DNA from: Burkholderia mayonis
Lineage (GTDB): Bacteria > Pseudomonadota > Gammaproteobacteria > Burkholderiales > Burkholderiaceae
Direction: 5' to 3'
Length of the DNA: 64,000 nucleotides
Assembly (NCBI RefSeq): GCF_001523745.2
Contig: NZ_CP013386.1
Span: 3,774,801 to 3,838,800, forward strand
In this document: positions 55,240 to 64,000 of the stretch, one piece after another
How the letters are laid out: every line of letters starts with the position of its first letter
Numbering within the stretch: the stretch's first letter is position 1
Notes under the pieces: generated by a model
Told to the model about the DNA's origin: nothing
Seen by the model: only the letters and a program-made list of their open reading frames with translations
Databases searched by the model: none
Program-made: the position numbers and the translations under genes

Positions 55240-55587
55240 TTACTGCTTGACGAAGCGCGAGTCGGCCCAGAGACCTTGCTGGTCGCTGTTCTCCGCGCTC
55301 ACGAACTGCACGTCGCCGTTGTCGACGCTGACGATCCGGAAGCGCTGCCCCTCCGGTACCGACAGGCAGCGGTAGTCGTCGAAATACTGCTGCTTCGCCT
55401 GCGAGTGGCCGTCGCGCTCATGATTCAGTACGGAATCCAGATTGTCTTTCGACAAACATCCCCAAGCGTTCTTGGTAAGCTGGATTTCCTGTTGCGGCTT
55501 GAGCAACGCGTCGCCGCTCGCCTGCGCCACCGAAAATGCAACGATGCCGCTCGTCAACATCAGAAAAAGGCCGGTTCGCTTCATCAT
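55240..55587 (-). CDS. Small exported protein of unknown function
   Basis: 115 residues. Signal peptide (KRTGLFLMLTSGIVAFSVAQ, cleavage near VAQA-SG) then a compact domain with two Cys (WGCLSK, YRCLSVPEGQ) that could form a disulfide. GGGAGA precedes ATG 55587. Not recognised. Confidence 0.75.
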   Translation of the reverse strand: MMKRTGLFLMLTSGIVAFSVAQASGDALLKPQQEIQLTKNAWGCLSKDNLDSVLNHERDGHSQAKQQYFDDYRCLSVPEGQRFRIVSVDNGDVQFVSAENSDQQGLWADSRFVKQ

Positions 55588-55614
55588 GTCGTGTCTCCCA
55601 TTCGCTCGGGTCAT

Positions 55615-56074
55615 GAGCTCGGGTTAGCTATGTATTTAAAGGCTTGCGTCGACCCACGTTTTCTCATGCTAGAAGATGCGAAGGCGATCTCAAGCACATT
55701 CGTTGTGCGACCGCAATAGCGACGAATTGCCGCACCCACCGCACCGCTCCGTTTGCTGAGTACGCTGCCGCGCCCGGTCACGGCACGAATGCACTTTCCG
55801 GACGATTCGGATGCCCAAAAGTCTTGCCCCACAAGCCTTTCAGTGGTGCATGGTTTCCCACGATGAACGAGTTGGATAATTTAAAAGGAGTCGGTTAGCG
55901 ATTTGATGCATCGCACATAAAGTCGTCGAAAAATATCGCGCGCCGCATGGAAATTTTTCTGACCTGCGGAATACAAGAAAAATGCCAGGTGCTTTTGCAC
56001 CCGGCATTCGTTCCATTGCCATAAGCGCCATACCTCGACCGGTGTGGCGCTTACGGTGTATACGCCAGCCGGCG
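55615..56074. other. Gap without a supported gene
   Basis: 460 bases between the small exported protein and speG, with reduced GC. Short open frames exist on both strands but none has a ribosome site or family look. A self-complementary stretch around 55980-56060 (AAAAATGCCAGGTGC to GCGCCATACC) could be the speG terminator region. Confidence 0.4.
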
Positions 56075-56635
56075 TTATTCGCGGCCGCGCAATTCCGCGT
56101 TCGGCTGGGCGACGAAATAATCGCGCTGGAAAATGCACATTCTCAAAGCGTTGTGATACTGGCCATTGCCGAAAAATTCTTCGATCAATTCGGCCTCGTG
56201 CTGGAAACCGCATTTCTCGTAAACCCGGATCGCCGCAGCATTCGATTTGTCGACGATCAAATACAGCTTGCGCAGGTTCAGTACCTTGAACGCATATTCG
56301 ACGGCGAGCCGGGTCGCGCGCGTCGCGTACCCGCGTCCCTGCCGGTTCGGCGCGATGATGATCTGGAACTCGCCGCGACGATGGATGTAGTCGAGCTCGA
56401 TCAGTTCGACGAGACCGACGAGTTCGCCGTCCGGACCGGCCGCGACGAAGCGGCGCTCGCGCTGGTCGTGCACGTGCTGGTCGTATAGCTGCGACAGCTC
56501 CGTGAACGTTTCGTACGGCTCTTCGAACCAGTAACGCATGATCTTCGCGTCGTTGTTCAGTTCGTGGACGAAACGGAGGTCTTGACGTTCGAGCGGTCTC
56601 AGCGCAAGCGTATGTTGTTCGTTCTGGATTTGCAT
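56075..56635 (-). CDS. speG: Spermidine N1-acetyltransferase
   Basis: 186 residues. GNAT fold: [31 protein letters not shown], acetyl-CoA site [20 protein letters not shown] and [15 protein letters not shown]. Acetylates spermidine/spermine. It starts at ATG 56635; an upstream in-frame extension is low-complexity and rejected. Together with the deacetylase and AguB near 43-45 kb it shows active polyamine turnover. Confidence 0.93.
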   Translation of the reverse strand: MQIQNEQHTLALRPLERQDLRFVHELNNDAKIMRYWFEEPYETFTELSQLYDQHVHDQRERRFVAAGPDGELVGLVELIELDYIHRRGEFQIIIAPNRQGRGYATRATRLAVEYAFKVLNLRKLYLIVDKSNAAAIRVYEKCGFQHEAELIEEFFGNGQYHNALRMCIFQRDYFVAQPNAELRGRE

Positions 56636-56795
56636 GGTGGTTGTCCTTGAGTCATTCGGGAGACGGCGTGCGAGCGGTATGGACACCCGGGCAAGCGCGG
56701 AGTGCGTCGAAGGATGCATCGACGGAAAATGACTGCGGGCACTTGTACAGAGCCTAAAATGAATCGAGGGTTCCCGCCCCGCGATGGAGGCTATC

Positions 56796-56966
56796 GTGAT
56801 CGAGCAAGTGATACTGGGCGTTTTTCTCGTACTGCCGCTTCTCATCGTCGCGGTGCTGTACTCCGACGAACTCTGGCAGGAGCACCGCCTGCAGCATCCG
56901 CGCGACGAGCACGCGCCGCATATCGACTGGCGCCATCCGTGGCGCATCCTGCGGCGAGGGCATTGA
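56796..56966 (+). CDS. Small single-helix membrane protein
   Basis: 56 residues. One hydrophobic helix ([20 protein letters not shown]) then a charged, His/Arg/Trp-rich tail ([18 protein letters not shown]). GGAGG at 56786-56790 is 5 bases before GTG 56796, preferred over ATG 56784, which overlaps the site. Function unknown. Divergent from speG. Confidence 0.55.
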   Translation: MIEQVILGVFLVLPLLIVAVLYSDELWQEHRLQHPRDEHAPHIDWRHPWRILRRGH

Positions 56967-57211
56967 CGGTGTCGAGTCGTCCGCGCCGGCCGCGCGGATT
57001 TGCCGCATACGAGAAGACATCCGCCGCGCATCGGCACGGCGGCGACGGAGAACATACGGCGCGCAGTTCCGCATGCCGTGCACGCATGATTTCGTTCGAT
57101 ACGCCGAATCCGGTGGCAAGCCAGGTTCGGCGTTTGCTTGGACCGTGTCACACGTCGCGCGCGAACCGACATGCGAATCGCAGCAGATCGTCCGGCCGCT
57201 GCGGCCCGGAT

Positions 57212-57420
57212 CGGGATAGGGGCGGTCAGGTGGTCTGACCGATCCCCTCCATACCACCCGGCATGCGGGTCCACACCGGGCGGTTCGAGCAGTTGATGTC
57301 ATGAGAGCCGGGGTACCCAAGGCGGTCGAAGTAGGCGATCGGCATGACGCGGTTCATCAGCAGGCGGCTGTTGCGCCACCATCGCCGACTGTTCGCGGCC
57401 ACCCGGCGGGCATCCTCGAT
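57212..57420 (-). mobile_element. Group II intron 3' remnant
   Basis: Minus-strand protein frame RRWWRNSRLLMNRVMPIAYF-DRLG is like the C-terminal end of group II intron reverse transcriptases. It is followed by RNA-like hairpins: ACCGCCCGG/CCGGGTGGT (domain V-like) and GGTCAG/CTGACC plus GGGG/CCCC (domain VI-like), then CCCTATCCCGAT as a possible 3' end near 57212. The 5' part of the intron and most of the reverse transcriptase are missing. 56967-57211 shows no gene. Confidence 0.5.
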
Positions 57421-57498
57421 GCGATGCGCAGCACTAGAATCAAAAAGCAATTGCGCTGTCGGCTGTACGAGAACTAGCACAATGTGACGGGGTGAACG

Positions 57499-58386
57499 AT
57501 GAGGACTCTGATGCTGTCGTGCCTATTGGTGGCAACGCTTGGCGCTTGCAATAGCTCCAGCAAACAGGAGGTGCCTACTACCTCGGCGAGTCCGCAGCAG
57601 CCAGCGTCTGCGCGCAGTTCCAACAACGCCTCCCCACCGCCCACTGCGCCCGAGCCTCCGCCGCCCTCTCATCAGTACGCGATGGAACAAGACGGTACAT
57701 ATGGCTACGAGCCGGCCTTGAGTGAAGATGACGTTCGAAGCGGCAAAGCAGCGAAGCCCCTCGTCATGATGCGTTATGTCGGTCTTCGGGATGGAACGTA
57801 CGTATTGCTGATGCTTGATCCGGACAACGAAAATTATGCGACGCGCTTGACATGCCAAGCACCGTGCAATTTTGCGAAAGTGCAGATCATGTCCGGCACG
57901 TCGGTGCTAAAGACCGAGACTATTCGTGTCGTGCCGAATTCGCTGGTAGGCGCAATGCTGGAAGACGCATTATCGGGCCAACTGAGACCGTATGGTCAGA
58001 CTGCACCGATGCCTCGGCCAGTTGCAGTTCCATCCATCGATACCCCGGCCACGGCTTCGGCTCAGTCGACACCGCAAGACTCGACGACGGAATCAATTCC
58101 ACAACAAACAAGTTTCGATTGCTCAAAGGCCAGATCAATTCCCGAATATCTGATCTGCCATGACCCGGAACTCGCGGCGTCCGATCGCGAACTCGCAACC
58201 ATCTATCAGCAAGCAAAAGAAGCGGTTCCCGACAAGGCTGCATTCGCCGAGCGCACACGCAAGCAATGGAACTACCGTGAGAAGAATTGCCGTGACAAGC
58301 CCTGTCTTGTTTCGTGGTACGCCTATCAAAAAGAGGTCTTAACCAAGATCGCTCAGACGGGGGACGTGAACGCGCAGTCGCAGTGA
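57499..58386 (+). CDS. LprI/DUF1311-domain lipoprotein
   Basis: 295 residues. Lipobox LVATLGAC (Cys 17) after a short signal peptide, then a Ser/Pro/Ala linker (about 20-60), an unknown middle domain (GLRDGTYVLLMLDPDN, ATRLTCQAPC) and a C-terminal LprI-like domain (FDCSKARSIPEYLICHDPEL, RKQWNYREKNCRDKPCLVSW) with four Cys. The domain is linked to lysozyme inhibition in some proteins. Lower GC than neighbours, beside the intron remnant, so probably acquired. Confidence 0.85.
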   Translation: MRTLMLSCLLVATLGACNSSSKQEVPTTSASPQQPASARSSNNASPPPTAPEPPPPSHQYAMEQDGTYGYEPALSEDDVRSGKAAKPLVMMRYVGLRDGTYVLLMLDPDNENYATRLTCQAPCNFAKVQIMSGTSVLKTETIRVVPNSLVGAMLEDALSGQLRPYGQTAPMPRPVAVPSIDTPATASAQSTPQDSTTESIPQQTSFDCSKARSIPEYLICHDPELAASDRELATIYQQAKEAVPDKAAFAERTRKQWNYREKNCRDKPCLVSWYAYQKEVLTKIAQTGDVNAQSQ

Positions 58387-58549
58387 GACTCGGCATCGCC
58401 TACGCCATGTGTCAGCTTGGGAACGAGACACCTGGGACCGCTCGGCCCCATCCGCCGCTCTGCATGCCGCAGCAAGAATCCGATTCCGGATAACGCCGCT
58501 GGTGATCCGATCCTGCGTCGGTGTTGCTGCGCAATCGTCGGTCGACGGG

Positions 58550-59953
58550 CTACTTCCCGATACAAAACCGACTAAAGATCACCCCCAACAAATCATCAGA
58601 AGTAAACTCCCCTGTGATCGAATTGAGCTGCTCCTGTGCGAGCCGCAGTTCCTCGGCGAAGAGATCCAGCGCCTGAGCATTCTGATCCGCATGCTCGGTC
58701 GCCCGCGCGAGATGCGCCTGCGCCGCGCGCAGCGCGATCAGATGCCGCTCGCGCGCGAGGTACACGCTTTCCGCGCCTGCCTGCCATCCGGCGATCCGCA
58801 GCAGCTCGCCGCGCAGCAAATCGATCCCGTCGCCGCGCTTCGCCGACAGCCGCACTTCGCACACCTCCGCGCCGTCCTCTCCGCCGCCCACCCGCACCAC
58901 CGACGCCGGCGTGCCCGTCAGATCCGTCTTGTTCAGCACGCACACGACCGGCACCCCGGCCGGAAAACGCGCGGCAATCGCTCGGTCGTCGGCGCCGAGC
59001 CCACTGCGCGCATCGAGCAAATGCAGCACGACGTCCGCCCGCTCGATTTCGCCCCACGTACGCGCGATGCCGATCTTCTCGACCTCGTCCTCCGTCTCGC
59101 GCAGCCCCGCCGTGTCGATGATGTGCAGCGGAATGCCCTCGACCTGGATCGTCTGCGCGACTTTGTCGCGCGTCGTGCCGGCGATCGACGTGACGATCGC
59201 GAGCTCCGCGCCCGCAAGCGCGTTCAATAGCGACGACTTGCCGACGTTCGGCTGCCCCGCGAGCACGATCGACAGCCCCTCGCGCAGCAGCGCCCCCCGC
59301 CGGGCGTCGCCGAGCACGTGCGCGAGCCGCTCGTGAATGCGCGCGAGCTTGCCGCGCGCATCCGCAGCCTCCAGAAAGTCGATTTCCTCTTCCGGAAAAT
59401 CGAGCGTCGCCTCGACGAGCATCCGGAGCGCGATCACGTCGTCGACGAGTGCGTGGATGTCACGCGAGAACGCACCGTCGAGCGACCGGCCGGCTGAGCG
59501 CGCGGCGGCCTCGGTGCTCGCCTCGATCAGATCGGCGACGGCCTCGGCCTGCGCGAGGTCGAGCTTGTCGTTCAAGAATGCGCGGCGCGTGAATTCGCCC
59601 GGCTCGGCGAGCCGCAAGCCGTACGCGCGCCCCGCGTCGAGGCAGCGCTGCAGCACGAGCTGCAGCACGATCGGGCCACCGTGGCCTTGCAACTCGAGCA
59701 CGTGCTCGCCGGTATACGAGTGCGGCGCCGGGAAATAGAGCGCGATGCCGCGATCGAGCGGCTCACCGGCGTCGTCGAGAAACGGCACGTAGGCCGCATG
59801 ACGCGGCGCGAGCCGCGTGCCGCACAGCGCGTCGCTCAGCGCGAGCGCCGCCGCTTCTCCGGCGCGTCCGAGCGAAATGCGCACGACGCCGATTCCGCCC
59901 CGGCCTGACGCGGTGGCAATGGCGACGATCGGATCGGAATCAGTGGCAAGCAT
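58550..59953 (-). CDS. mnmE: tRNA modification GTPase MnmE (TrmE)
   Basis: 467 residues. With MnmG makes cmnm5U34 in tRNA. N-terminal formyl-THF-binding domain ([20 protein letters not shown]), helical domain, G domain with [12 protein letters not shown] (G1), AGTTRD (G2), DTAGLRE (G3), NKTD (G4), and the terminal catalytic C-[IL]-G-K ending FCIGK. ATG 59953 fixed by the family start [12 protein letters not shown]. Leftmost gene of the yidC-mnmE origin series. Confidence 0.97.
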   Translation of the reverse strand: MLATDSDPIVAIATASGRGGIGVVRISLGRAGEAAALALSDALCGTRLAPRHAAYVPFLDDAGEPLDRGIALYFPAPHSYTGEHVLELQGHGGPIVLQLVLQRCLDAGRAYGLRLAEPGEFTRRAFLNDKLDLAQAEAVADLIEASTEAAARSAGRSLDGAFSRDIHALVDDVIALRMLVEATLDFPEEEIDFLEAADARGKLARIHERLAHVLGDARRGALLREGLSIVLAGQPNVGKSSLLNALAGAELAIVTSIAGTTRDKVAQTIQVEGIPLHIIDTAGLRETEDEVEKIGIARTWGEIERADVVLHLLDARSGLGADDRAIAARFPAGVPVVCVLNKTDLTGTPASVVRVGGGEDGAEVCEVRLSAKRGDGIDLLRGELLRIAGWQAGAESVYLARERHLIALRAAQAHLARATEHADQNAQALDLFAEELRLAQEQLNSITGEFTSDDLLGVIFSRFCIGK

Positions 59954-60228
59954 GGCGATAAATCTGAAATAAATGAAATGGCAATCAAAAAAACCGGAGA
60001 TATCTTTGAATGCCGAATTGTAGCCCGACTGCGCAATACTATTGCGCAGACCACGTTCCAACCCGCCATTTTCCGCAATTTTCTGTTTATCTTAGTTGCG
60101 CTAATCAATTCATACGACGAATTTCCGGCGTGTCGCCGACGAAACGACCTCGACCGCCAATCAGCAAGCATGAGCGCACTCGCACGCAGTCGCAACCTCT
60201 GGCATCCACCAGTTAAACAATCACTCAG

Positions 60229-60248
60229 TTGGGCTAAACATAACCCAA
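60229..60248. promoter_or_regulatory. Possible operator upstream of HTH regulator
   Basis: TTGGGCTA-AACA-TAACCCAA, an 8-base inverted repeat with one mismatch, 42 bases before the 60291 start. AT-rich flanks. Typical for autoregulated XRE-type genes; the link is inferred. The rest of 59954-60290 has no gene. Confidence 0.5.
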
Positions 60249-60290
60249 TTGGTTGTCTTCCTGGCGGCGGTCGAACTGCACAATCTGGCC

Positions 60291-60710
60291 ATGCCGACAC
60301 TCGAAGAAAAAGCGGCGTTCACCGAACGTCTCAAATTCGCCTTGTTGCGCAGCCCAGAAAAAGTGACCGGCGCGACGGAACTCGCTTTGCATTTCAATTT
60401 GCGTCATCACGGCGAGCATCCGGTTTCTCCGCAAACTGCGCACAAATGGCTGACGGGCCGCACGATTCCGACTCCTGACAAGCTTCGCACGCTTGCCGAG
60501 TGGCTGCGGGTCGACCTGCATTGGCTGCATTACGGTCCGCCGCCGAGCGCGGCGCGCACGACGCCGCAGCCGTTGCCGCGCGACGAAAAATATCCGCCGA
60601 CGCCGGAGACGATCGAGCTCGCGTCGAAGATCGAGGCGCTGTCACCGCATCACCGCTATCTGGTGCAGGAACTGATCGAACAGTTCTACGGCGACACCTC
60701 GAAGCGCTGA
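60291..60710 (+). CDS. Small HTH (XRE-like) transcriptional regulator
   Basis: 139 residues. N-terminal HTH region (TERLKFALLRSPEKVTGATE, VSPQTAHKWLTGRTIPTPDK, LRTLAEWLRVDLHWLHYG, about 10-78) of the phage-repressor type lacking a peptidase domain. C-terminal helix IELASKIEALSPHHRYLVQE. Found between mnmE and yidC in Burkholderia-type genomes, in the opposite direction. The target is unknown; may be autoregulated. Confidence 0.82.
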   Translation: MPTLEEKAAFTERLKFALLRSPEKVTGATELALHFNLRHHGEHPVSPQTAHKWLTGRTIPTPDKLRTLAEWLRVDLHWLHYGPPPSAARTTPQPLPRDEKYPPTPETIELASKIEALSPHHRYLVQELIEQFYGDTSKR

Positions 60711-60734
60711 TCGCGCGCCGCCGGCCTCAATAAA

Positions 60735-60765
60735 AAAAAGCCGCCTGACCAACAGGCGGCTTTTT
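60735..60765 (+). terminator. Terminator after HTH regulator
   Basis: Stem AAAAAGCCGCCTG / CAGGCGGCTTTTT with a 5-base loop; 13 base pairs. Confidence 0.9.
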
Positions 60766-60819
60766 CGCATCCTCGGTCGAAACGACGCACGACCGCACGA
60801 TCACTCGGCGCGGCTCGAA

Positions 60820-60849
60820 AAAAAGGGGCGAACTGCGTCGCCCCTTTTT
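60820..60849 (-). terminator. Terminator after yidC
   Basis: Stem AAAAAGGGGCGA / TCGCCCCTTTTT with a 6-base loop, T-run on the minus strand. It faces the plus-strand terminator at 60735, separating converging transcripts. Confidence 0.85.
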
Positions 60850-60863
60850 CGACCAGCCGAGTG

Positions 60864-62534
60864 TCAGCTCGCCTTTTTCTTCGCCGCGGCGCCGCCGAGC
60901 GTGCGCGTGATGTAGTACTGCTGCGCGATCGACAGCACGTTGTTCACCACGTAGTACAGCACGAGACCGGCCGGGAAGAAGAAGAACATCACCGAGAACG
61001 CGATCGGCATGAACATCATCATCTTCGCCTGGACCGGATCCGGCGGGGTCGGATTCAGCTTCGTCTGCACGAACATCGAGACGGCCATCAGCACCGGCAG
61101 GATGAAGTACGGATCGCGCTGCGACAGATCGTGAATCCAAAGAACCCACGGCGCGCCGCGCATTTCCACCGACGCGAGCAGCACCCAATACAGCGAGATG
61201 AATACCGGGATCTGGATCACCACCGGCAGGCAGCCGCCGAACGGATTCACCTTCTCGGTCTTGTAGAGCTCCATCAGCGCCGCGTTCATCTTCTGCGGAT
61301 CGCTCTTGAAGCGCTCGCGCAGCGCCTGCATCCGCGGCGTGATTTCCTTCATCCGCGCCATCGACTTGTAGCTCGCCGCCGACAGCGGGAAGAACACCGC
61401 CTTGATCAGCAGCGTGAGCAGAACGATCGCCCAGCCCCAGTTGCCGACGAAGCCGTGGATCTTCTCGAGCAGCCAGAACAGCGGCTTCGCGATGATCGTC
61501 ACCCAGCCGTAGTCTTTCACGAGCTCGAGGCCCGGCGCGATGCCTTCGAGCATCCGCTCTTCTTCCGGACCGGCGAAGAGGCGCGCGGACACGTCGGCCG
61601 ACTGGCCCGGCGCGATCGCCGCGACCGGCTGCTTCACGCCGACGCGGTACAGCGACGGATCGATCTTTTCGACGTAGATGTCGCGCTTCGCGCCTTGCTG
61701 CGGAATCCACGCGGACGCGAAGTAGTGCTGCACCATCGCGATCCAGCCGTTGTCGGCAGACGTGACGTAATCGGCCTTGTTCTTGTCGACGTCGCTGAAG
61801 TTGATCTTCTGGAAGTGCTTCTGGTCGGTGTAGACCGCCGGCCCGAGAAACGTGTGCGAGAAGAGCGGCGTCTCGACGGGCGTGTTGTCGCGCACGAGCT
61901 CCATGTAGACGGTCGGCGTCACGGGCGCCGTGCCGACATTGTCGATCTTCGTGTCGACGCCGATCACGTAGCTGCCGCGCGTGAACGTGTACGTCTTCAC
62001 CACCTTCACGCCGCCCTTCACCGGCGATTCGAACGACAGCTTCAGCGTGTTCTGGTCGCCCGACAGCGACGTCGGCCCCGCGACCTGCGAGTAGACGTCG
62101 TTGTGGTTCGGGAAATCTCCGCCGAGGAGGCCCGTGCGCGCGAGATACGTGTGGTTCGCGGCGTGGTCGAACAGCGTGACGAACAGGTCGGGCTGCTTGC
62201 CGTCGCCCTCTTTCTTCAGCGTCAGCTTCGCGAGCGTGCCGCCGCGCGTGTCGATCTCGCCGTCGTAGACGTCGGTCGAGAAGCGCACGAGCTGCGCCTG
62301 CGCCGCAGGCGCGGTCGTCGCGGGGGCCGCGCCCGTCGCGGCCGCCGGCAGCGCGTTCGCCGCCGATGCCGCGCTTGCGCCAGACGCGCCGTTAGTCGCG
62401 TTCGACGCGGTGCTCGTCTGCGTGACGTTCGGGAAGAACATCGACGGGCGTCCGTGGGATCGCTGCCAGTTGTCGAACAGCATGACCGCTGACATGAAGA
62501 AGATCACCCATAGGACGGTGCGTTTGATATCCAT
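60864..62534 (-). CDS. yidC: Membrane protein insertase YidC
   Basis: 556 residues. Inserts membrane proteins, alone or with Sec. N-terminal helix ([17 protein letters not shown]), an Ala/Thr/Ser-rich linker, a large periplasmic domain (about 90-330), then five membrane helices with the conserved hydrophilic-groove region ([59 protein letters not shown]). Normal length. Follows yidD by 8 bases. Confidence 0.97.
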   Translation of the reverse strand: MDIKRTVLWVIFFMSAVMLFDNWQRSHGRPSMFFPNVTQTSTASNATNGASGASAASAANALPAAATGAAPATTAPAAQAQLVRFSTDVYDGEIDTRGGTLAKLTLKKEGDGKQPDLFVTLFDHAANHTYLARTGLLGGDFPNHNDVYSQVAGPTSLSGDQNTLKLSFESPVKGGVKVVKTYTFTRGSYVIGVDTKIDNVGTAPVTPTVYMELVRDNTPVETPLFSHTFLGPAVYTDQKHFQKINFSDVDKNKADYVTSADNGWIAMVQHYFASAWIPQQGAKRDIYVEKIDPSLYRVGVKQPVAAIAPGQSADVSARLFAGPEEERMLEGIAPGLELVKDYGWVTIIAKPLFWLLEKIHGFVGNWGWAIVLLTLLIKAVFFPLSAASYKSMARMKEITPRMQALRERFKSDPQKMNAALMELYKTEKVNPFGGCLPVVIQIPVFISLYWVLLASVEMRGAPWVLWIHDLSQRDPYFILPVLMAVSMFVQTKLNPTPPDPVQAKMMMFMPIAFSVMFFFFPAGLVLYYVVNNVLSIAQQYYITRTLGGAAAKKKAS

Positions 62535-62542
62535 GCGTTGTC

Positions 62543-62812
62543 TCAGAGTCGATGGGACGACGCCTCAGCTTTGTGAGGAGCGTTGCGTGCGTCGGAGTTG
62601 GGCGGCGGGACGAGGTCGATGCCGCCCGCGGAGAACGGATGGCATCGGCACAGGCGCCTGGCGGCAAGGTAAGTGCCGCGCGCGGCGCCATGATACTGGA
62701 TTGCCTCGCGCGCGTAATCCGAACAGGAAGGATAAAAACGGCAACGGCTGCCGAGCAGCGGGCTCACGGCAACCTTGTAGAAGCGCAGCAACGCGATCAA
62801 AACCGTTTGCAT
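62543..62812 (-). CDS. yidD: Membrane protein insertion efficiency factor YidD
   Basis: 89 residues. [31 protein letters not shown] shows the family's Cys/Tyr/Pro core. It assists YidC. ATG 62812 chosen by family start ([13 protein letters not shown]). Usual rpmH-rnpA-yidD-yidC order. Confidence 0.95.
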   Translation of the reverse strand: MQTVLIALLRFYKVAVSPLLGSRCRFYPSCSDYAREAIQYHGAARGTYLAARRLCRCHPFSAGGIDLVPPPNSDARNAPHKAEASSHRL

Positions 62813-62891
62813 AGCAGTGGCGGCGCCGATGCGCCGCGTTCGAGCCAATCGGGCGGACGGCTGGCCGCCGTCCGCGACGGGCGTCGGCGCG

Positions 62892-63302
62892 TCACTCGGA
62901 CGCGGGCTTCGCCCCGTTGCGACGGACGATCTCCCGGGCTGCCCGGTCGAGCAGCTCGCGAATCTCGCCCGCGCACAGCGCCGCGAGCGGCGCGGATGCC
63001 GCGCTCGGCATCGCCTTCTTGTCGAAGCGCGTATGCAGGCGCAGCAGGATGTCCCAGCCGGCGAACTCGGCGCGACGCGTGCGAAACGCTTCGCGGGCGA
63101 GCCGCTTGACCAGATTCCGCGTCACCGCACGCGGAGCGTACTTCTTGCCGATGACGAGTCCAAGACGCGCATCGCGCCCCGTCGGCTTGCCGTAGACCAC
63201 GAAGTGCGCGGTGCGCCGCCACGGGCGCAAACGAAAAACGGATGAAAATTCATCCGTTTTCAGAAGTCGCGCAGCTTTGGGAAAGGCGGCGGACGCTTGC
63301 AA
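62892..63302 (-). CDS. rnpA: Ribonuclease P protein component
   Basis: 136 residues. RNase P protein subunit for tRNA 5' maturation. [20 protein letters not shown], then [20 protein letters not shown] with the RNR-type basic motif. A TTG start at 63302 gives the Burkholderia-type N-terminus [14 protein letters not shown]; a GTG at 63359 would add 19 residues without family support. rpmH ends 73 bases upstream. Confidence 0.93.
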   Translation of the reverse strand: MQASAAFPKAARLLKTDEFSSVFRLRPWRRTAHFVVYGKPTGRDARLGLVIGKKYAPRAVTRNLVKRLAREAFRTRRAEFAGWDILLRLHTRFDKKAMPSAASAPLAALCAGEIRELLDRAAREIVRRNGAKPASE

Positions 63303-63375
63303 CGGAATCGAACCCGGGACAACGGCTGCCTCGCCCGCATCGCTGCGGACGGCGGACACGGCGCGCGGCCCGCCC

Positions 63376-63510
63376 TTAGATGGCGAGACGCTTGCGGCCC
63401 TTCGCGCGGCGGGCGTTGATGACCTTGCGGCCGCCAGCCGTCTTCATGCGCACGCGGAAGCCATGGGTGCGCTTGCGGCGCGTCACGGAAGGTTGGTAGG
63501 TACGTTTCAT
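63376..63510 (-). CDS. rpmH: 50S ribosomal protein L34
   Basis: 44 residues, [18 protein letters not shown] to AKGRKRLAI, the full L34 sequence pattern. First gene of the operon leading to rnpA. Confidence 0.98.
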
Positions 63511-63625
63511 GTCGCTCTCACTTGTTCGAGAATATCGGGAATCAGGGACCGCGCGCCCCCTCTTTCGAGGCAACCGGGCGAACGCAATCGCCGAAAATAG
63601 CAGGATTGGTTTTCGCGGAACCCGC

Positions 63626-63655
63626 TATTTAAACCGTTTTTCTCTTGGCGGTCAA
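63626..63655 (-). promoter_or_regulatory. rpmH promoter
   Basis: Minus strand TTGACC (63655-63650), 18-base spacer, TAAATA (63631-63626). About 115 bases before the L34 start, giving a leader. Confidence 0.6.
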
Positions 63656-63744
63656 TACGTTAGAGGCATGCCGGGACCGCATCGGCGGCGCCGATCCCCG
63701 GCTCCACGCCCTGTGGCGATCGCTCCCCGCCGACGACTCGGCCC

Positions 63745-63753
63745 TGTGGATAA
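63745..63753 (-). promoter_or_regulatory. DnaA box
   Basis: Exact TTATCCACA on the minus strand (TGTGGATAA on plus) in the rpmH-dnaA gap. It may serve dnaA autoregulation or be part of the origin region. Only one perfect box is seen in 63511-63955; the rest of this gap is regulatory with no gene. Confidence 0.75.
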
Positions 63754-63955
63754 CTCCCGCGCGCACCGCGTTTGGCGGTAGAATCTCGCCTTATCTCCAA
63801 GAATCCCGCACGCCGCCTCGGCCCGCGCTCGCGCTCAAACCTTTGTCGCGCAAGCGTCCGAGGCACGTCCGCACGGCCGCACCGGGCCTTGTTGCGCATC
63901 CGCGACAAGGGTGGCCGCGTGCCGTACGTGCAACCGAAACAACGACAGCTCTTCG

Positions 63956-64000
63956 ATGAACGATTTCTGGCAACACTGTTCCGCGCTATTGGAGCGTGAA
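63956..64000 (+). CDS. dnaA: Chromosomal replication initiator DnaA, 5' end only
   Basis: 15 codons visible: MNDFWQHCSALLERE, the N-terminal start of betaproteobacterial DnaA domain I. Divergent from rpmH, which fixes this as the chromosome-1 origin neighbourhood. The rest lies outside the window. Confidence 0.93.
   Translation, partial: MNDFWQHCSALLERE

Overview
The window is a high-GC Burkholderia sequence, most likely chromosome 1 of a member of the pseudomallei group. Its right end carries the conserved origin-proximal cluster dnaA / rpmH-rnpA-yidD-yidC-mnmE. The codon bias, the def-fmt-htpX-rsmB-ntrYX series and the Burkholderia-type RnpA start agree with this. Species level is inference from gene order and recognised proteins; no search was run.

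Region 1 (1-19744) is the right part of a P2-type (Peduovirus-like) prophage integrated in tRNA-Phe(GAA). From the left edge come the late tail genes in P2 order (H, G, FI, FII, E/E', T, U, D), with a canonical -1 slippery site in E. Next are two leftward cargo genes of unknown function (9434-11022), the immunity region (repressor, palindromic operator, RHH protein, CII-like protein, Ogr zinc finger) and a Bro-N protein. A run of small unknown genes follows, then a P4-alpha-like primase/helicase, a non-coding stretch with iteron-like repeats, an excisionase and a tyrosine recombinase. The recombinase coding sequence ends inside the tRNA gene. The capsid, packaging and lysis genes and the left attachment site lie outside the window.

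Region 2 (19805-37607) is core chromosome. It holds ntrX-ntrY-DUF4390-rsmB, htpX, a LysE exporter, fmt and def on the minus strand. On the plus strand are dprA, a thioredoxin-like gene and topB. A LysR regulator diverges from a 2-hydroxyacid dehydrogenase, followed by a patatin and a PaaI thioesterase. A ten-unit heptamer tandem repeat sits between htpX and rsmB.

Region 3 (37799-42968), after tRNA-Lys(CTT), is a decayed genomic island. It contains a SIR2-like gene cut by an IS5-type element, a second IS5-family element with an internal frameshift, an Ash-like remnant, a HicAB-type toxin-antitoxin pair, and a truncated, frameshifted P2-type portal gene that abuts aguB.

Region 4 (42974-51363) starts with a polyamine locus: aguB, an acetylpolyamine deacetylase, a putrescine-binding protein and a LysR regulator. 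The last two are both frameshifted as read here. It continues with an unknown acidic protein, a group-2-like sigma factor and gshA.

Region 5 (51517-64000) holds alkA-ada, a candidate anti-Shine-Dalgarno small RNA, a VOC protein, yaeQ and speG. A group II intron 3' remnant lies beside an LprI-domain lipoprotein. The origin cluster follows: mnmE, an HTH regulator, yidC, yidD, rnpA, rpmH and the first 15 codons of dnaA.
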